From the NCBI GenBank assembly GCA_900546265.1, contig URCA01000012.1, positions 23,439-87,438 on the forward strand: 64,000 nucleotides of DNA. Reading direction: 5' to 3'. Source of the stretch: an uncultured Oscillospiraceae bacterium (lineage in GTDB: Bacteria > Bacillota > Clostridia > Oscillospirales > Acutalibacteraceae). The position numbers and the translations under genes were made by a program. Numbering within the stretch: the stretch's first letter is position 1; every line of letters begins with the position of its first letter. The notes under the pieces are model-generated. The model was given only the letters and a program-made list of their open reading frames with translations, made no database searches and had not been told where the DNA came from. Shown here in pieces: positions 40,649-50,195 of this stretch.

Positions 40649-41752
40649 ATGATCCACCCTCATTCGCAGGCGTATCATCTGCTTGGACTTATCGCTGTAT
40701 GCGGTGAACTCCCGGCAGATGCCATACACCGCCTTCCCATATCCGAGAGCTACCGGTATAAGGTGATCGCCAGCTTGAAAAGCCAAAAACTGATCCGCCT
40801 GTTTGGGCGGGATGGCATAAAAGGCTATCGCCTGACTCCGGTGGCTAAAAAACTGCTGCTGCAGACACAGCCTGACCGGTTTTCGTACTATCTGGATGCA
40901 GGCCGGGTCTCCTGCCGTTCAGAGCCCTCGCGCAGGCGGCGGCTTCATGCCGCCGCACAGACGTACATCACCATGATACGCGCAGGCGTTCCGCTGTTTT
41001 ATGATGAAAAGGCGCCTATATTTGAGCCGTCCCTTTCCGCAGCCGTCCCGAAACCATCCGGGGCGGTTTTCTACTGTCCCACCGAAGTCAAAGATATCGG
41101 GCTGGAAGCAGCTAAAATCCGCAGTTCCCGTGTGGCCGGCATCCTGTTTGACGATGAACGGATTTATCTGACCTACAACACCGGCAACGCGGTCATGAAA
41201 TGGGAAACCCGAGCAGAACTGCGGCTGCTTTCTCTGGTGGAGTCCCGTTTCTGCCGAAATCCAGCCAGAGCCTGGTACAGCGATAAAAATGTGATCGGAC
41301 TGATGCTGGGCGACAGCATGGACACGGCGTTGCTGCTGCTTGGCAGCACTGGCGGATACAAACGAAGCGGCTACCGGACGGATACCGGCTTTGCACGGTT
41401 CTGGTTTTGTCCCCATACGCCGGAAGGAGAACGGCAGCTCCAGATTCTTACTTCCCCAATATATGCGCAGCTGTGCCGGCTCCTGTTGTCCGACTTGCGG
41501 ACAGGCGTTCCCCCTGTCTCCATAGATTGTGACGCCCTGGATACGGAAGGCCGGCCGGTACTGCTTTCCCTTTGCTTTGACATGCCCAGGATCAAGCGGT
41601 TCCGCGATGCTCTGGAGCTGTTTGGTTATACAGGCCGCATCTTCTGTTTTGATTTCCAGGCTCCTGTATTGCAGATATACATGGGCGGACTGGCAGATAT
41701 TCAGCCGGTCAGCCTCGAAAAAGTCGTGAAGGAGTTTCATATACAGACATGA
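40649..41752 (+). CDS. Winged-helix protein preceding the coupling protein (Replic_Relax-like)
   Basis: The protein has 367 residues. A winged helix at the N-terminus (HLLGLIAVCGELPADAIHRL, then YRYKVIASLKSQKLIRLFGRDGIKGYRLT) is followed by an alpha/beta domain with VAGILFDDERIYLTYNTG. This order recalls replication-relaxation proteins that sit next to VirD4 genes and assist mobilisation. The start is ATG 40649 with GTGGAGG upstream, not the earlier GTG. It overlaps the VirD4 gene by four bases. A true relaxase motif (HUH or Tyr) is not visible. Confidence 0.5.
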   Translation: MIHPHSQAYHLLGLIAVCGELPADAIHRLPISESYRYKVIASLKSQKLIRLFGRDGIKGYRLTPVAKKLLLQTQPDRFSYYLDAGRVSCRSEPSRRRRLHAAAQTYITMIRAGVPLFYDEKAPIFEPSLSAAVPKPSGAVFYCPTEVKDIGLEAAKIRSSRVAGILFDDERIYLTYNTGNAVMKWETRAELRLLSLVESRFCRNPARAWYSDKNVIGLMLGDSMDTALLLLGSTGGYKRSGYRTDTGFARFWFCPHTPEGERQLQILTSPIYAQLCRLLLSDLRTGVPPVSIDCDALDTEGRPVLLSLCFDMPRIKRFRDALELFGYTGRIFCFDFQAPVLQIYMGGLADIQPVSLEKVVKEFHIQT

Positions 41753-43623
41753 AGAAAAAAAGGCTGATTTTGCTGCCAGTCCTTCCGATTATAGCGTTTG
41801 CCGTCCTTTATGGCGGCGGGTATGCCGCGCAGTTTATACGCAACTACAATGCATGGAAGACAGCTGGCGGGATGCCGGGGAACGGCACGTCGCCAGCTTT
41901 TCCGCACGCCGGGATTCGTGAATGCTTTCAGGCTGTTTTCGAGATGCCGTATGGCTTGTACGGCCTGGGAATATGCCTGGCGCTTTTTGGACTTCTGATC
42001 CTTGTGGTCATGCGGATGGGGTTTGGCGGTAGCGGGAAACTGGATCGGGAACGGAATCTTGTCTATTCCGAAAAAGGCACCTACGGTACGGCCGGCTTCC
42101 TGCCGGAAGAGAAAATGCGGGAGCTTCTGGAGGTTGTGTCCGATGTGCGCCAGACAGACGGCATCATTGTTGGAGAACGGGACGGCAAGATTCTGGCCCT
42201 TCCCAGAAACAAACGGGGGAACGACAATATTGCCGTATATGGGGCATCTGGCAGCATGAAGAGCCGAGCATTCTGTCGGAATGCAATCTTTCAATCGGTA
42301 AAGCGGGGAGATTCCATCGTCTGTACCGATCCCAAGGCCGAACTCTATGAGGACATGAGCGAGTATCTTCGGGACAGCGGGTACGTCGTCCGGGTTTTCA
42401 ATCTGGTAGATCCGGAACACTCGGATTCCTGGGCCTGCCTGCAGGAAATCGGCGGTGATGGAACGATGGCCCAAATTCTCACAGATATTATCATCAAAAA
42501 CACCGGCTCCTTAAAAGGGGATCGCTTTTGGGACAATGCGGAAGCCAACCTTCTGAAAGCGATCATCTTATATGTCGAGTGCAGCTATCCACCTCCGAAT
42601 CGCAACATCGGTGAAGCATATCAGCTGCTGATCTTCAAAAGCGCACAGGAGCTGGACGCCCTGTTTGATGTGCTGCCTCTTTCCCACCCGGCCAGGGCGC
42701 CTTACCAGATTTACCGGCAGGCGGCCGATTCGGTGCGCAGCAGCATCCTGATCGGGCTGGGCAGCCGCCTTCAGGTATTCCAGTCAGAACTCATCCGTCA
42801 GATTACAAGCTACGATGAGATCGATTTGACCCTGCCCGGCGTGGAAAAATGTGCGTATTTTTGTGTTTTTTCGGATCAGCAGTCCACCTTTGATTTTTTG
42901 TCATCGCTGTTCTTCAGCTTTTTGTTCATCAAACTGGTCGGGTATGCCGACAGCTGTACGGGCGGCCGTCTTCCGGTGGCTGTAAACATCATCGGTGACG
43001 AATGGCCCAATATCGGCACGGTCCCGGACTTTTATAAAAAAATTTCTACCATACGAAGCCGCAACATCCATATGATGGGGCTCTGCTTTCAATCGCTCGC
43101 TCAGCTTCAAACCCGATACCCGGATACGGAGTGGCAGATATTGCTGAGTGCCTGCGATACACAGCTGTTTTTCGGCGCAAACGATGAGTTTACTGCCAAA
43201 CTGGTCAGCAACCGCACCGGGGAGATCAGCGTCGCAACTAACAGCCGCTCCAGGGTGCTGGGCACCTGGCGGATATCAAACTACACGCCGGAGTTCCGGG
43301 AGACGGAATCGACCGGCAAACGTAAACTGATGACTCCCGATGAAGTCCTTCGGCTGCCGGCACATCAGGCCCTGGTTATTCTTCACTCGCAAAACGTGCT
43401 GAAGGTAAACAAGTTTGACTATACCCGGCACCCGGAAGCAAAAAAACTGCGGCCGGTAAAAGCCGCCGACCACATTCCGGCCTGGCATAAGCTGCGTGCA
43501 CAAGAGAGCAGCCGCTCCGCCAGCATGGAGCCGAAAGCCTCCCCTGGCTGCCCATCGAATACTGGAAGCGGCAGAGGGAAAACCGACGTCGTTCCTGTAG
43601 ATAAGAACTCCATATTACTATGA
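41749..43623 (+). CDS. VirD4/TraG-type conjugation coupling protein
   Basis: The protein has 624 residues. Two N-terminal membrane segments (about 3-26 and 62-86) are followed by the P-loop GASGSMKSRAF (about 165-175) and TDPKAELYEDMSEYLRDSGY, the conserved region after Walker A. The Walker B-like motif is NIIGDEWPNIG (about 413-423). The end is DEVLRLPAHQALVILHSQN, as in TraG proteins. It brings the DNA-protein complex to the secretion channel. It overlaps the previous gene by an ATGA. Confidence 0.93.
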   Translation: MKKKRLILLPVLPIIAFAVLYGGGYAAQFIRNYNAWKTAGGMPGNGTSPAFPHAGIRECFQAVFEMPYGLYGLGICLALFGLLILVVMRMGFGGSGKLDRERNLVYSEKGTYGTAGFLPEEKMRELLEVVSDVRQTDGIIVGERDGKILALPRNKRGNDNIAVYGASGSMKSRAFCRNAIFQSVKRGDSIVCTDPKAELYEDMSEYLRDSGYVVRVFNLVDPEHSDSWACLQEIGGDGTMAQILTDIIIKNTGSLKGDRFWDNAEANLLKAIILYVECSYPPPNRNIGEAYQLLIFKSAQELDALFDVLPLSHPARAPYQIYRQAADSVRSSILIGLGSRLQVFQSELIRQITSYDEIDLTLPGVEKCAYFCVFSDQQSTFDFLSSLFFSFLFIKLVGYADSCTGGRLPVAVNIIGDEWPNIGTVPDFYKKISTIRSRNIHMMGLCFQSLAQLQTRYPDTEWQILLSACDTQLFFGANDEFTAKLVSNRTGEISVATNSRSRVLGTWRISNYTPEFRETESTGKRKLMTPDEVLRLPAHQALVILHSQNVLKVNKFDYTRHPEAKKLRPVKAADHIPAWHKLRAQESSRSASMEPKASPGCPSNTGSGRGKTDVVPVDKNSILL

Positions 43624-43637
43624 AAGAGGGTAACCGT

Positions 43638-44930
43638 ATGCCAAAGAAAAAGACTGATCCCGAAATGCAGGACAACGTCGCGCCGGAAGAGGTAACAACC
43701 GCTTTGCCGAAGCAAACGGACACCTTGGTTTCGGTCGAAACCGACTGTCAGGAACCGCTTCTGCTGGATGAGGCAGACGATGAGATGGTGGCGGCCGCTT
43801 CCGGACAAGATCCGCTCCTGATTGATGAGGTGGAAGAAACGGAGGACGAAGCGGAAGAAACGGCTTGTGAACCCATGCCAGACCCGGACTTCCAGGCGGT
43901 TTCGGAAGAACCGCGGAAGGATAAGCCGGCCAGACGTCGCCGCAAAGCCGCCGAACCGCCCGAGGGCACTCCCCTGCCGGAAGAAGGCGCTAAAAAGCCG
44001 GCCGGTGAGTCTCCTCCGCCCCGACGGACCGATCCGGTGCTGACCATCGTTGCCCATGAAGAAATCCAGACACCGGAAGAACTGGAGGAAACCGCCTGGC
44101 ACGAAATCAAGAACGCCTACCTTTCCCGGCGGATTCTTTCGGGCATCCTGAGTGGTGTAGAAACCCTGGAAGGCGGCAGCTCGGTTGCAGTTGTGTTTTA
44201 CAAGCAGTTCCGGGTGGTCATCCCTGTGTCGGAAATGCTGCTGAATCTATCCCAGACGCCTAACCATTACGGCGACATCCACAGCCGCGAACAAAAAATC
44301 CTGTCCGGCATGGTAGGCGCCGAAATCGATTTTATCATCAAGGGTATTGAAGACAGTACAAGATGCATCGTCGCTTCCCGGAAGGAGGCTATGCTGCGCA
44401 AGCGCCGGCTGTTCTATTTTGGCACAGATGATGAAGGAATGTACCGTATCTACGAGGGCCGGCTCGTCCAGGCCAGGGTGGTGTCCGTGGCGGATAAGGT
44501 TATTCGGGTGGAAGCGTTCGGCGTGGAAACCCGGATTGTCGCGCGGGCCATTACGCCGGACTGGCTGGGTAGTGCCCACGATCATTATCATGTAGGCGAT
44601 AAAATATTGATCCGCATCCAGAAGATCGCTCGGGAGTCGCTGGAAGCTTTAAGCATTGAAGCGGATGTACGCAGCGTAACCGACAACGCACCGCGGGACG
44701 ATTTAAAAAAAGTCCGCGTACAGGGAAAATATGCAGGCGTCATCACGGATATTTACCACGGCGTCGTGTTCATCCGGCTTCACATCGGCGTCAATGCGGT
44801 GGCACATTCCTGCTTCGATCCCCGGACGCCGGGGAAAAAGGACGATGTGGCAATGGTCATCACCCATCTGGATGAGGAGCGCAATGTGGCAGTTGGCATC
44901 ATCACGCGGATTTTAAGGCGGAACCTCTGA
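43638..44930 (+). CDS. Element S1-like RNA/DNA-binding protein
   Basis: The protein has 430 residues. An acidic, low-complexity N-terminus (about 1-130, Glu/Pro/Asp-rich) precedes three OB/S1-like segments: ILSGVETLEGGSSVAVVFYKQFRVVIP, then LVQARVVSVADKVIRVEAFGVETRIVA, then VQGKYAGVITDIYHGVVFIRLHIGVNAVAHS. The last ends in CFDPRTPGKKDDVAMVI, typical of S1 folds. GAGGG seven bases before ATG 43638 is preferred. It probably binds nucleic acid of the element. The spacing of 14 bases after the coupling gene suggests one operon. Confidence 0.65.
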   Translation: MPKKKTDPEMQDNVAPEEVTTALPKQTDTLVSVETDCQEPLLLDEADDEMVAAASGQDPLLIDEVEETEDEAEETACEPMPDPDFQAVSEEPRKDKPARRRRKAAEPPEGTPLPEEGAKKPAGESPPPRRTDPVLTIVAHEEIQTPEELEETAWHEIKNAYLSRRILSGILSGVETLEGGSSVAVVFYKQFRVVIPVSEMLLNLSQTPNHYGDIHSREQKILSGMVGAEIDFIIKGIEDSTRCIVASRKEAMLRKRRLFYFGTDDEGMYRIYEGRLVQARVVSVADKVIRVEAFGVETRIVARAITPDWLGSAHDHYHVGDKILIRIQKIARESLEALSIEADVRSVTDNAPRDDLKKVRVQGKYAGVITDIYHGVVFIRLHIGVNAVAHSCFDPRTPGKKDDVAMVITHLDEERNVAVGIITRILRRNL

Positions 44931-44952
44931 CATTTTTCAAAACTGAGTTTGT

Positions 44953-44993
44953 CAATATGAAATTTGACGAATTCCAAAAAGCGTATATATAAT
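44953..44993 (+). promoter_or_regulatory. Promoter with an inverted repeat over the -35 box
   Basis: TTGACG at 44964-44969 and TATAAT at 44988-44993 have an 18-base spacer. TTTGTCAA and TTTGACGAA, in opposite orientation around ATATGA, overlap the -35, a likely repressor operator. It drives the 45030 lipoprotein gene. Confidence 0.6.
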
Positions 44994-45029
44994 GGGGGTG
45001 AAATCATTATGTAAGGAAGGCGAATCCCC

Positions 45030-45800
45030 ATGAAGACAAAAAGTTTGCTGTTCGGATGTCTCGCCGTTTTTGTCCTGTCTTTATCGGCCTGTTCCCAACC
45101 AGCACCGGTTTCGGATACGGCTTCAGCCATTTATTCTGAGACAGACAATTTGTTGTACGAAAGCGAAACGGAATCCGTTGCTTCTGTTTCAACCTATGTC
45201 TTTGCCGTTACGGATACATCGGGTCGAACTGTGACGGACAGTAAGGGGGGAATGGTTACTGCTGTCGAAACATTCCCACCAGCAGCAACAACCAGTACCA
45301 ACCCGAGTGACCTCAGCCGGCAGACGGTGGTTCACACGATGCCTGGCGCTCCCTCTACAGATGGTACAACGGCCAGGCAGCCGAACAGCACGACCGCTTC
45401 CTGTTCCAAAACAACCACGGCATCGGAGGCCACAACCACTTCCCGCGCCACAACGCAGCAGCCGTTGGAAACCCTTCCGCAGCCGAAACCTACCGGCTCC
45501 TGGTATTCGCCCTATGACCTTCCGCAGATTTACGCTGAATGCAAGCGTGAGATCGAACGGCTGGGATTGGTGTGGGAGGACGGGCTGCGGCCGGATTCTT
45601 TGGGGGTATCGTGGGCAAATCCGGACAATACGGTTGTGTATACCTATTTTCCCGAAGAATTCCACTTAAAAGAAGATGTATTCGAACTGATCCGATACTA
45701 TAGAGATAAACCATATACTCGACAATCCTGTCGAATCTGGCTGGAACCCTATGAAAAAAGTCCTGGTGATTATCTGATTTACTTTTTGGAGCGCCGATAA
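45030..45800 (+). CDS. Lipoprotein with a Ser/Thr-rich stalk
   Basis: The protein has 256 residues. The signal peptide ends LSLSAC (acylated Cys21). Residues about 60-150 are Thr/Ser/Pro-rich and low-complexity, as in surface stalks. A compact C-terminal domain of about 95 residues follows (YDLPQIYAECKREIERLG onward). AAGGAAGGCG precedes ATG. It lies just upstream of the adhesin and is probably exposed on the cell surface during mating. Confidence 0.7.
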   Translation: MKTKSLLFGCLAVFVLSLSACSQPAPVSDTASAIYSETDNLLYESETESVASVSTYVFAVTDTSGRTVTDSKGGMVTAVETFPPAATTSTNPSDLSRQTVVHTMPGAPSTDGTTARQPNSTTASCSKTTTASEATTTSRATTQQPLETLPQPKPTGSWYSPYDLPQIYAECKREIERLGLVWEDGLRPDSLGVSWANPDNTVVYTYFPEEFHLKEDVFELIRYYRDKPYTRQSCRIWLEPYEKSPGDYLIYFLERR

Positions 45801-45819
45801 AAGTATATATATCTGTGCT

Positions 45820-45850
45820 GAAGAGCCGTCCATTTGGGCGGCTCTTCTCT
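45820..45850 (+). terminator. Hairpin between lipoprotein and adhesin genes
   Basis: GAAGAGCCGTCC and GGGCGGCTCTTC form a 12-bp stem with an ATTT loop, followed by TCTTTG. The adhesin start codon is 34 bases beyond the stem. Confidence 0.75.
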
Positions 45851-45880
45851 TTGTCCCAAAACAACTATAGGAGATGTTCT

Positions 45881-48800
45881 ATGATGAAACAGAAACGCGT
45901 TTTTCTCTCGGCTGTTTTAACACTTGTTCTGCTTTGTTCGTTCATCCTGCCAGTATTTGCTGCCAGCTATCAAAACGGCGACACCGCCAAGGTCACAGTA
46001 TCGAGCGTGTGGGCATTCCACGCCGGCCGGCAACCGGGGGAAAACAGTTCCACCAGCAACGGTGGCAACCGGGGCAACCATTACAACAACCGCCTGTATT
46101 GGTTCGAGGGCTATTCCGTCGACATCCTGCAAATGGACGGGAGCAAGTATGCCCCGCAGTACAACGGCAAAACGTACTTTTACTGCATACACAAATGGAC
46201 AGACTACGGCACAAGCAACCGAAAATTCTATGTGGATCCTACCGGGCATGGGAACCTGATGACCAGCCCATATTGGAAGAACAAGCTGAGTCGAACCCAG
46301 CAAGACCTGCTCATGTTGATATCTATATACGGCTTTCCGGCCAGAACTCCCCAGCAGCTTGGCGTAGGTACAGTAGATGACGCCTATGCGGCCACTCAGG
46401 CGTTGATTTGGGAAGTTGTGACTGGACGACGAGATTTTAACGGGCTGGTGTCCAACTATAAATCCTCCTCCGAAGAACTGAACGGTGGCATTCCCGCCGC
46501 TAAGAACAATGTGCGGTATTTTCTGGACAAATACATGCACTATGCGTATACAGGCAATGGCCATACCGCCGGGGAGGCCACCCCTGCCCTGACCGCTTAC
46601 AACAAAATTATAGCGGACATGGCGAAGCACGATACCCTTGCCAGCCTCGCAGGCCAGACCCTGACCCTGAAATGGGACGGGGCCAGCAAAACCTACAAGG
46701 GTAGCCTGACGGATAGCAATAGAATATTGAGCCATAGCTCCGTCACGTCCTCCCTGCCCTCCGGCCTGTCGGCGTCCATTAGCGGGAACACCATCACTTT
46801 TACCGCAACAAAACCGATGGATACTACCGCCGTCACCCTCAACAAGAACCTGCCGGAGCTATGGCGAACCAGCCCCTTGGCAGTATTGGAAGTAACCTCT
46901 GGCACTGGGCAAGAAATGCTTTGTGGGCAGATGAACGACCCGCGTTCCTATACTATGAAAGTCCGTACCGCACAGGGGACGGCGAAAATCATCAAGACCA
47001 GCGAGGACGGTGTAGTGTCCGGCCTGCAATTCCGGGTGACGGGTAACGGTATCGACAAGACCTATACCACCGACAGCAAGGGGCAGATCACCGATACCAT
47101 CCCGGCAGGCACCTACACGGTGACGGAAATCAATACGCCGGGACGGTACAACACCCCCGCCAGTCAGTCACTCACCGTCCCCGACGGCGGCACCGGCACG
47201 GTGACATTTTCCAACACCCTCAAAAAGGGTTATGTGGAGCTCTACAAGGTCGACACCACCAGCGACAATCCGCTGGCCGGAGCTGTGTTCGGCATCTATA
47301 ACAGCGCGAACATCCGGATCGGGGAACTCAAAACCAACGCAGACGGTTACGCCAAGAGCGGCCTGCTCCCTTATGGAGACGGGTACTACTTGTTAGAGGA
47401 AAAGGCGCCGGAAGGATATGTGCTGGATACCACAAAACACTACTTTAATATCCGCACGAATGGCCAGACCATTACCATCCGCACCAACAACCAGAGCCAG
47501 ATGGGTCAAATCACCGTCCAGAAGAACGACGGGGAAACCGGCGAAGCGGTAACGTCCCCGGCGACCTTTGACATCCGGGCGGCGGAGAACATCCGGACGC
47601 CGGACGGCACGATCCGCCTGAAAACCGGGGAACTGGCCGATACCGTCACCACGAAAAACGGCGTCGGCTCGTCCAAACAGCTATATCTCGGTGAATATCT
47701 CGTGACAGAGCGAACAGCCCCGGAGGGTTATGTACAGGACGGCAAGCAGTACCCGGTATCCCTCGAATACGCCGGACAGACGGTCAAAATCGTGACAGAG
47801 AGCGTCACCGTCCCGAACGCCCCGCAGAAAGGGACGATCACCGTCCACAAGACCGACAGCGAAACCGGCAAGCCAACCATCCTTTCCCCGGCAACCTTTG
47901 AAATCCATGCTAAGAATGACATCATCACCGGCGACGGCACGGTACGCTATCAGGCTGGGGAACTGGTGGACACCCTCACCACAGCGGGCGGTTCCGCCAC
48001 CAGCAAGCCCCTGTATCTCGGAAGCTACATTGTGACCGAAAAGACCGCCCCGGAGGGGTATGTCCTGAACACGGAGCCGCAGGAGGTCACGCTGCGCTAC
48101 GGCGGCCAGACGGTGGAGCTTGTGACCGAGAGCGTGACCTTTGCCAATGCTCCGCAGAAAGGGCAGATCGTGGTACAGAAAAACGATGCGGACTCCGGCA
48201 AGCCCATCACCGCGTCCCCGGCGGTCTTTGAAATCCGAGCCAAAACAGACATTATGACAGCCGACGGCACCGTACGTTACAAGGCCGGGGAACTGGTGGA
48301 TACGATTACCACGGCAAATGGTATAGCCAACAGCAAGCCCCTGTACCTCGGCGCCTACACGGTAACCGAGAAAACCGCCCCGGACGGCTATGTGCAGGAT
48401 ACCACCGTGTACGACGTGACCTTGTTCTACGGTGAGCAGACCGTCGAACTCGTTACCGAGGGCATCTCCATCGACAACGCCCCGCAAATGGGGACGATCA
48501 CTATTGAAAAGCGGGACAAGGAAACCGGCAAGCCGATCATCCTGTCCGACGCGGTTTTCCTGCTTCATGCGAAAGAGGACATTATAACCGGCGACGGCGT
48601 GGTGCATTACCACGCGGGCGAACTGGTGGATACCCTCACCACCGTGCAGGGCATGATCGCGTCCAAGCCGCTGTATTTGGGCACCTATACCCTTACTGAG
48701 ATTACTGCGCCTGATGGATACATTCTGGATTCCACTCCGCATGACGTAACCCTTTCCTATGGGGGTCAGGGTGTGGAACTGGTGAGCGAAAGCCTGTCGC

Positions 48801-49693
48801 TGGACAACGCTCCGCAGATGGGAACGATCACCATCACCAAGGTGGATGAGGAAACCGGAAAACCGATAGTGGGCGCTAATGCGGTGTTTGAACTGCGGGC
48901 GAAGGAGGACATTGTGACCGCCGACGGCACGATCCGACACAAGGCCGGGGAGTTGGTAGCCACCCTCACCTCCAAAGAGGGTGTGATAACGACTGGCCTG
49001 CTGTACCTCGGCACCTATACCATAACGGAAGTAAAAGCGCCGGAAGAGTATCTGCTTGACGATACGCCCCACGATGTGACGCTGGCCTACGGCGGGCAGG
49101 ACGTGGAACTTGTCACCGAAAGTCTAACGATTGGAAATGCGCCGCAGATGGGGAGCATCACCATAACGAAAGTGGACGCCGAAACCGGCAAACCGATTAT
49201 TCTTTCGCCCGCGACCTTTGAGATCTACGCGGCGGAGGACATCATCACCCCGGACGGCACGGTGCGGTACATCAAGGGTCAGCTTGTGGATACCCTCGTC
49301 ACGGAGAACGGCGTAGCGACCTCCAAGCCGCTGTACCTGGGGGATTATATCGTCATCGAAACCATAGCACCGGAGGGATATATCCTCGACACGACTCCCT
49401 ATGAAGCGGCGCTGCTCTACGATGGACAGGTGGCTGCCGTCAAGCGGATGGCCATGTCCGGGCCGGTGCTGGAGGTCGAACCAGGAGATATACAGGGTAA
49501 TACCTCTGAGAAACCGGTAACCATCGTCCCTGACACAAACAACAATGCCAGCCTCACCATCTCCAACCAGCCGATACCGGAAATACCCAAAACCGGCGAT
49601 GCGCTGCCGGTGACGGCTCTGTTCCTTCTAGGAGGCTCTCTAGGCTTTTGTGGTGTGTGTTTGGTGAGCAAACGTAAATCCTTCAAAAAATAA
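45881..49693 (+). CDS. Sortase-anchored thioester/Cna-B repeat adhesin
   Basis: The protein has 1,270 residues. A signal peptide (VFLSAVLTLVLLCSFILPVFA) precedes a thioester-domain region of about 330 residues, with Cys in YFYCIHKW (about 101) and Gln in AATQALIW (about 172), the pair that forms an internal thioester for covalent host binding. Two Cna-B-type domains follow, then six repeats of about 110 residues each. The C-terminus has IPKTGD (about 1,235), a hydrophobic segment and KRKSFKK, a sortase signal close to LPXTG. Isopeptide-forming Lys and Asn/Glu patterns are present (e.g. TVTEK, NAPQ). No sortase gene is visible in the window. ATG 45881 with TAGGAG is preferred. Confidence 0.9.
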   Translation: MMKQKRVFLSAVLTLVLLCSFILPVFAASYQNGDTAKVTVSSVWAFHAGRQPGENSSTSNGGNRGNHYNNRLYWFEGYSVDILQMDGSKYAPQYNGKTYFYCIHKWTDYGTSNRKFYVDPTGHGNLMTSPYWKNKLSRTQQDLLMLISIYGFPARTPQQLGVGTVDDAYAATQALIWEVVTGRRDFNGLVSNYKSSSEELNGGIPAAKNNVRYFLDKYMHYAYTGNGHTAGEATPALTAYNKIIADMAKHDTLASLAGQTLTLKWDGASKTYKGSLTDSNRILSHSSVTSSLPSGLSASISGNTITFTATKPMDTTAVTLNKNLPELWRTSPLAVLEVTSGTGQEMLCGQMNDPRSYTMKVRTAQGTAKIIKTSEDGVVSGLQFRVTGNGIDKTYTTDSKGQITDTIPAGTYTVTEINTPGRYNTPASQSLTVPDGGTGTVTFSNTLKKGYVELYKVDTTSDNPLAGAVFGIYNSANIRIGELKTNADGYAKSGLLPYGDGYYLLEEKAPEGYVLDTTKHYFNIRTNGQTITIRTNNQSQMGQITVQKNDGETGEAVTSPATFDIRAAENIRTPDGTIRLKTGELADTVTTKNGVGSSKQLYLGEYLVTERTAPEGYVQDGKQYPVSLEYAGQTVKIVTESVTVPNAPQKGTITVHKTDSETGKPTILSPATFEIHAKNDIITGDGTVRYQAGELVDTLTTAGGSATSKPLYLGSYIVTEKTAPEGYVLNTEPQEVTLRYGGQTVELVTESVTFANAPQKGQIVVQKNDADSGKPITASPAVFEIRAKTDIMTADGTVRYKAGELVDTITTANGIANSKPLYLGAYTVTEKTAPDGYVQDTTVYDVTLFYGEQTVELVTEGISIDNAPQMGTITIEKRDKETGKPIILSDAVFLLHAKEDIITGDGVVHYHAGELVDTLTTVQGMIASKPLYLGTYTLTEITAPDGYILDSTPHDVTLSYGGQGVELVSESLSLDNAPQMGTITITKVDEETGKPIVGANAVFELRAKEDIVTADGTIRHKAGELVATLTSKEGVITTGLLYLGTYTITEVKAPEEYLLDDTPHDVTLAYGGQDVELVTESLTIGNAPQMGSITITKVDAETGKPIILSPATFEIYAAEDIITPDGTVRYIKGQLVDTLVTENGVATSKPLYLGDYIVIETIAPEGYILDTTPYEAALLYDGQVAAVKRMAMSGPVLEVEPGDIQGNTSEKPVTIVPDTNNNASLTISNQPIPEIPKTGDALPVTALFLLGGSLGFCGVCLVSKRKSFKK
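47507..49483 (+). repeat. Six tandem about-330-bp coding repeats in the adhesin
   Basis: Units start at 47507, 47834, 48164, 48494, 48824 and 49154; the spacing is 327 then 330 four times. Each begins (T/Q/S)I(T/V)(V/I) and ends NAPQ(K/M)G. The exact codon-level period allows gain or loss of units by recombination. Confidence 0.9.
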
Positions 49694-49706
49694 ACCATTC
49701 ATGCCG

Positions 49707-49746
49707 GGGACTGCCGCAGCTTCATGCGGCAGTCCCTTTTCTTTTT
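49707..49746 (+). terminator. Terminator after the adhesin
   Basis: GGGACTGCCGCA and TGCGGCAGTCCC form a perfect 12-bp stem with a GCTTCA loop, followed by TTTTCTTTTT. The next start is 20 bases further. Confidence 0.9.
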
Positions 49747-49765
49747 AGGAAAGGGTGTGTCTCAC

Positions 49766-50122
49766 TTGAGTTACCCATGCCAAACGCCGATTCGCATTAT
49801 ACATCAGTTCTTGAATGTGACCGGCGGCAACTGGCGGAATGCCGCCTATATAGAATGCCGCTGCTGCCAATATGAAAAACCTGCCGTATGCGCAAACCAA
49901 CCGGACTGGCTGTATGTCCCGGCCGTCGACGGTTCCCCTCTGCTCCTGCCGGTTTCGGATGCGGAAATCCTGTTCTCTCGTAGGATTGACAAATCTGAAT
50001 GTCTGCTCGAAATCAGCAATGTGCGGTTTCAGGCACTATTCCGGAGGTACTTCATGCAGCACTACCCGGATATGGCGCCCTGCCCTTTGTTAATTTTTTG
50101 TAAACAATTCGAAAAAACGTAA
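49766..50122 (+). CDS. Cysteine-containing hypothetical protein
   Basis: The protein has 118 residues from TTG 49766, with AGGAAAGGG about ten bases upstream; the start is uncertain. The visible motif is CRCCQYEKPAVCANQPDWLYVP, a Cys cluster, and the rest is a small alpha/beta domain. No family is recognised. It lies between the adhesin and a zinc-ribbon gene. Confidence 0.5.
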   Translation: MSYPCQTPIRIIHQFLNVTGGNWRNAAYIECRCCQYEKPAVCANQPDWLYVPAVDGSPLLLPVSDAEILFSRRIDKSECLLEISNVRFQALFRRYFMQHYPDMAPCPLLIFCKQFEKT

Positions 50123-50195
50123 AAAAACACGATATTGAGCGGAGTAAGAAGGGCGACCGAACAGATACCCTAAGAATTTTTCAGGAGGTGGAAAC

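Noticed and set aside
47681..49072. 463-codon minus-strand frame within the adhesin
   Set aside because: It arises from the repeats of the plus-strand gene and has no domain of its own.
47507..49483. Possible CRISPR array or other DNA-level repeat array
   Set aside because: The units are 330 bp, in frame and diverged as protein repeats; they encode Cna-B-like domains.
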